Shown here piece by piece: positions 5,139 to 6,308 of a stretch of DNA of 6,308 nucleotides. This DNA comes from Hungatella sp. UBA5982 (GTDB lineage Bacteria; Bacillota; Clostridia; Lachnospirales; Lachnospiraceae). The notes beneath the pieces were generated by a model, which saw nothing but the letters and a program-made list of their open reading frames with translations, had not been told where the DNA came from and ran no database searches. The stretch covers positions 7,621-13,928 of the forward strand of contig DJBG01000082.1 of assembly GCA_002429965.1 (NCBI GenBank), in the 5' to 3' direction. A program made the translations under genes and the position numbers. Positions within the stretch are counted from its first letter, which is position 1. Each line of letters starts with the position of its first letter.

Positions 5139-5885
5139 ATGACACACTTAAAGGTGGAAGGCATTACAAAATCCTTTGATGAAAAGACGGTCTTAAAAGG
5201 CGTATCCTTAGAGCTTAAGGAAGGGGAGCTGGTATCTCTTCTTGGAGTCAGCGGAGGAGGAAAGACCACACTGTTTCATATCATCGCAGGCCTTTCTCTG
5301 CCGGATGAGGGACATGTGTATCTGAATGGAGAAGAAATCACCGGGAACCCGGGGTCTGTCAGCTATATGCTGCAAAAGGATCTTTTGCTGCCTTACCGTA
5401 CCATCGTGGACAACGTGGCACTTCCCCTTCTTATTAAGGGCATGAAGAAAACAGAGGCCAGAAAAAAGGCGGGAGAATATTTTAAGCTGTTTGGCCTGGA
5501 AGGGACGGAGATGCAGTACCCTTCCCAGCTATCCGGCGGTATGAGGCAGAGGGCGGCTCTTTTAAGGACGTATCTGTTCTCCAATCGCATCGCTCTTCTT
5601 GATGAGCCCTTTTCCGCTCTTGACATGATGACTAAGCGGGGCGTGCATGAATGGTATTTAAAGGTGATGGATGACATTCATCTATCCACCCTTTTTATCA
5701 CCCATGATATTGACGAAGCCATTCTTTTATCAGACCGCATCTGTATGCTGACCGGATCTCCCGGCAGGATTACAAAGGAAATCATCATAAAGGAACCAAA
5801 ACCACGGGAAAAGGATTTTAACATCTCAAAGGAATTTATGGAGTATAAGAGGGAAATTTTAAAGCATTTAGAAGGAATAGGATAG
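5139..5885 (+). CDS. thiZ: ABC transporter ATPase, thiamine-precursor type (ThiZ-like)
   Basis: This 248-residue cytosolic nucleotide-binding subunit should energise the ThiX/ThiY-like importer. All ATPase motifs are intact: Walker A GVSGGGKTT (36-44), Q-loop MLQKD with Q79, signature LSGGMRQR (131-138), Walker B IALLDEP with D155 and E156, D-loop SALD, and H-loop ITHD with H189. The sequence resembles the SsuB/TauB/ThiZ group. Walker A has GGGKTT in place of the common GSGKST, which should still work. ATG 5139 is preferred over an in-frame TTG at 5112, because AAAGGAGG (5126-5133) lies 5 bases before the ATG and the protein then begins MTHLKVEGITKSF, normal for the family. It is the last gene of the operon, 42 bases after the binding protein, and terminators follow at once. 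Confidence 0.94.
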   Translation: MTHLKVEGITKSFDEKTVLKGVSLELKEGELVSLLGVSGGGKTTLFHIIAGLSLPDEGHVYLNGEEITGNPGSVSYMLQKDLLLPYRTIVDNVALPLLIKGMKKTEARKKAGEYFKLFGLEGTEMQYPSQLSGGMRQRAALLRTYLFSNRIALLDEPFSALDMMTKRGVHEWYLKVMDDIHLSTLFITHDIDEAILLSDRICMLTGSPGRITKEIIIKEPKPREKDFNISKEFMEYKREILKHLEGIG

Positions 5886-5889
5886 TTTA

Positions 5890-5908
5890 CGGGCTTTTTT
5901 AAAGCCCG
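5890..5908 (+). terminator. Hairpin just after the ThiZ-like gene
   Basis: CGGGCTTT (5890-5897) pairs with AAAGCCCG (5901-5908) around a TTT loop, 4 bases after the stop codon. No T-run follows, so it may be a weak first terminator or an mRNA 3'-end stabiliser ahead of the stronger one at 5920-5948. Confidence 0.5.
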
Positions 5909-5919
5909 CTCAGATCGTC

Positions 5920-5948
5920 AAAAAAGCCGGCAAGATGCCGGCTTTTTT
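5920..5948. terminator. Strong bidirectional intrinsic terminator
   Basis: AAAAAAGCCGGC (5920-5931) and GCCGGCTTTTTT (5937-5948) form a perfect 12-bp inverted repeat around AAGAT. It has a T-run on either strand, so it ends the thi operon on the + strand and could have ended the minus-strand gene whose remnant lies just beyond it. Confidence 0.93.
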
Positions 5949-5970
5949 GTATCATGGAATCAGATCATCT

Positions 5971-6048
5971 TTAAACCTCAATGCCGATGCTATGGCGGTC
6001 TGCAATCCGTTTCGCAATTGCCAGACCAAGACCGGCTCCCGCAGTTTT
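5971..6048 (-). pseudogene. Remnant of a sensor histidine kinase C-terminus
   Basis: Read on the minus strand, the frame ending in the TAA at 5971-5973 encodes TAGAGLGLAIAKRIADRH followed by SIGIEV and stop. GAGLGLAIAKRIADRH closely matches the G2 box and following helix of the histidine kinase ATPase domain (typical form GTGLGLAIxKxIxExHGG). The frame is closed by TAG (6052-6054 on this strand) 25 codons upstream, and the rest of a kinase is missing. The final strands that normally follow the G2 box are also reduced to a few residues. This looks like a decayed gene end. With so few residues a chance match is possible but not favoured. Confidence 0.5.
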
Positions 6049-6084
6049 TATCTAAACTATGTGAAGAAAATATCAGAAACCTTA

Positions 6085-6113
6085 TTGTAAGTATCAAGTT
6101 TATTTTGTATAAT
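6085..6113 (+). promoter_or_regulatory. Promoter of the MerR-family gene
   Basis: TTGTAA (6085-6090) and a perfect TATAAT (6108-6113) are 17 bases apart, so transcription should start near 6120, about 36 bases before the proposed ATG at 6156. The spacing is the ordinary 17 bp and not the 19-20 bp seen at promoters activated by classic MerR proteins, so this looks constitutive or repressor-controlled. Confidence 0.75.
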
Positions 6114-6155
6114 AAAGAGAGAAACCACCATGATTGACTGCGGAGATTGATGAAT

Positions 6156-6308
6156 ATGATAAAATTGACAAATTTTAACGTTAAAAAAATGACGATCGGA
6201 GAAATGGCTAAAATCAATCACATATCAGAGCAGACCCTGAGACTTTACGACAGGGAAGGGCTGTTTTCTCCCGTAAAGCGGGATGAAAACACCGGATACC
6301 GCTACTAT
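6156..6308 (+). CDS. MerR-family transcriptional regulator, N-terminal DNA-binding part (3' end cut by window)
   Basis: Fifty-one codons are visible before the window ends. From residue 12 the sequence MTIGEMAKINHISEQTLR and LYDREGLFSP, ending DENTGYRYY, is the standard MerR-type winged helix-turn-helix: helix-turn-helix (about 13-31), then the wing with the conserved GYRYY. The effector domain lies outside, so its signal cannot be named; the DENTGYRYY form is common in BltR/BmrR-like multidrug-responsive members. I chose ATG 6156, which has GGAG at 6142-6145, 10 bases upstream, and adds MIKLTNFNVKK. ATG 6189 would give the usual family N-terminus but has only an A-rich tract before it, so the start is open. 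It follows its own promoter and is independent of the thi operon. Confidence 0.88.
   Translation, partial: MIKLTNFNVKKMTIGEMAKINHISEQTLRLYDREGLFSPVKRDENTGYRYY

Noticed and set aside
6085..6120. MerR-type autoregulatory operator between -35 and -10
   Set aside because: The spacer is 17 bp and no clear dyad lies within it, so there is no sign of the classic MerR arrangement.
6130..6153. Short ATG frame (six sense codons before TGA) ahead of the MerR gene as a leader peptide
   Set aside because: It is too short, has no regulatory codon run, no adjacent attenuator hairpin and no convincing ribosome binding site.
5990..6217. Minus-strand frame of 75 codons with a hydrophobic N-terminus, overlapping the MerR promoter and start
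   Set aside because: The hydrophobic part is the antisense of an A/T-rich promoter region, and its C-terminal end reads the kinase remnant in the wrong frame.

Overview
This window looks like chromosomal DNA of a moderate-G+C anaerobic Firmicute, most likely a clostridial Lachnospiraceae relative. That placement is an inference. It rests on strong AGGAGG-type ribosome binding sites throughout, GTG/TTG starts paired with strong Shine-Dalgarno sequences, a FeoB-associated Cys-rich mini-protein, a TPP riboswitch followed by an intrinsic terminator, and the style of the proteins. All intact genes lie on the + strand. No tRNA, rRNA, CRISPR array or insertion sequence was seen.

Region 1 (1-2801) is an iron/regulation block. 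It starts inside feoB, whose last ~420 codons encode the membrane part of the Fe(II) transporter. A 45-codon Cys-rich FeoB-associated membrane protein follows, then a divergent Fur-family regulator that lacks the usual His-rich metal motif but has ten cysteines. Next come a stand-alone HD-GYP protein (predicted cyclic-di-GMP phosphodiesterase) and a possible 42-codon hydrophobic ORF that overlaps its stop codon as ATGA. Gaps are short and no convincing internal terminator was seen, so these genes may be co-transcribed. A small palindrome just before the HD-GYP gene is a candidate operator.

Region 2 (2802-5950) is a self-contained thiamine-related uptake operon. A consensus promoter (TTGACA, 17 bp, TATACT) drives a leader with a TPP (THI-box) aptamer and an intrinsic terminator. 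Four genes follow: a single-domain thiamine-binding protein of the MTH1187/YkoF type, an ABC permease (ThiX-like), a lipoprotein binding protein of the NMT1/THI5 type (ThiY-like) and an ABC ATPase (ThiZ-like). TPP should shut the operon off by premature termination, so import of the pyrimidine precursor (or thiamine) happens when TPP is scarce. The operon ends in a hairpin and then a strong bidirectional terminator.

Region 3 (5951-6308) holds a short minus-strand remnant that reads like the G-box end of a sensor histidine kinase, then a clear promoter and the first 51 codons of a MerR-family regulator cut by the window edge.

The most useful leads are the Cys-rich, His-motif-less Fur next to feoB and an HD-GYP protein; the tiny ORF overlapping the HD-GYP gene; the single-domain thiamine-binding protein leading an ABC operon; and an alternative pairing in the riboswitch that could be its switching helix. 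Nothing here amounts to a clearly new system.
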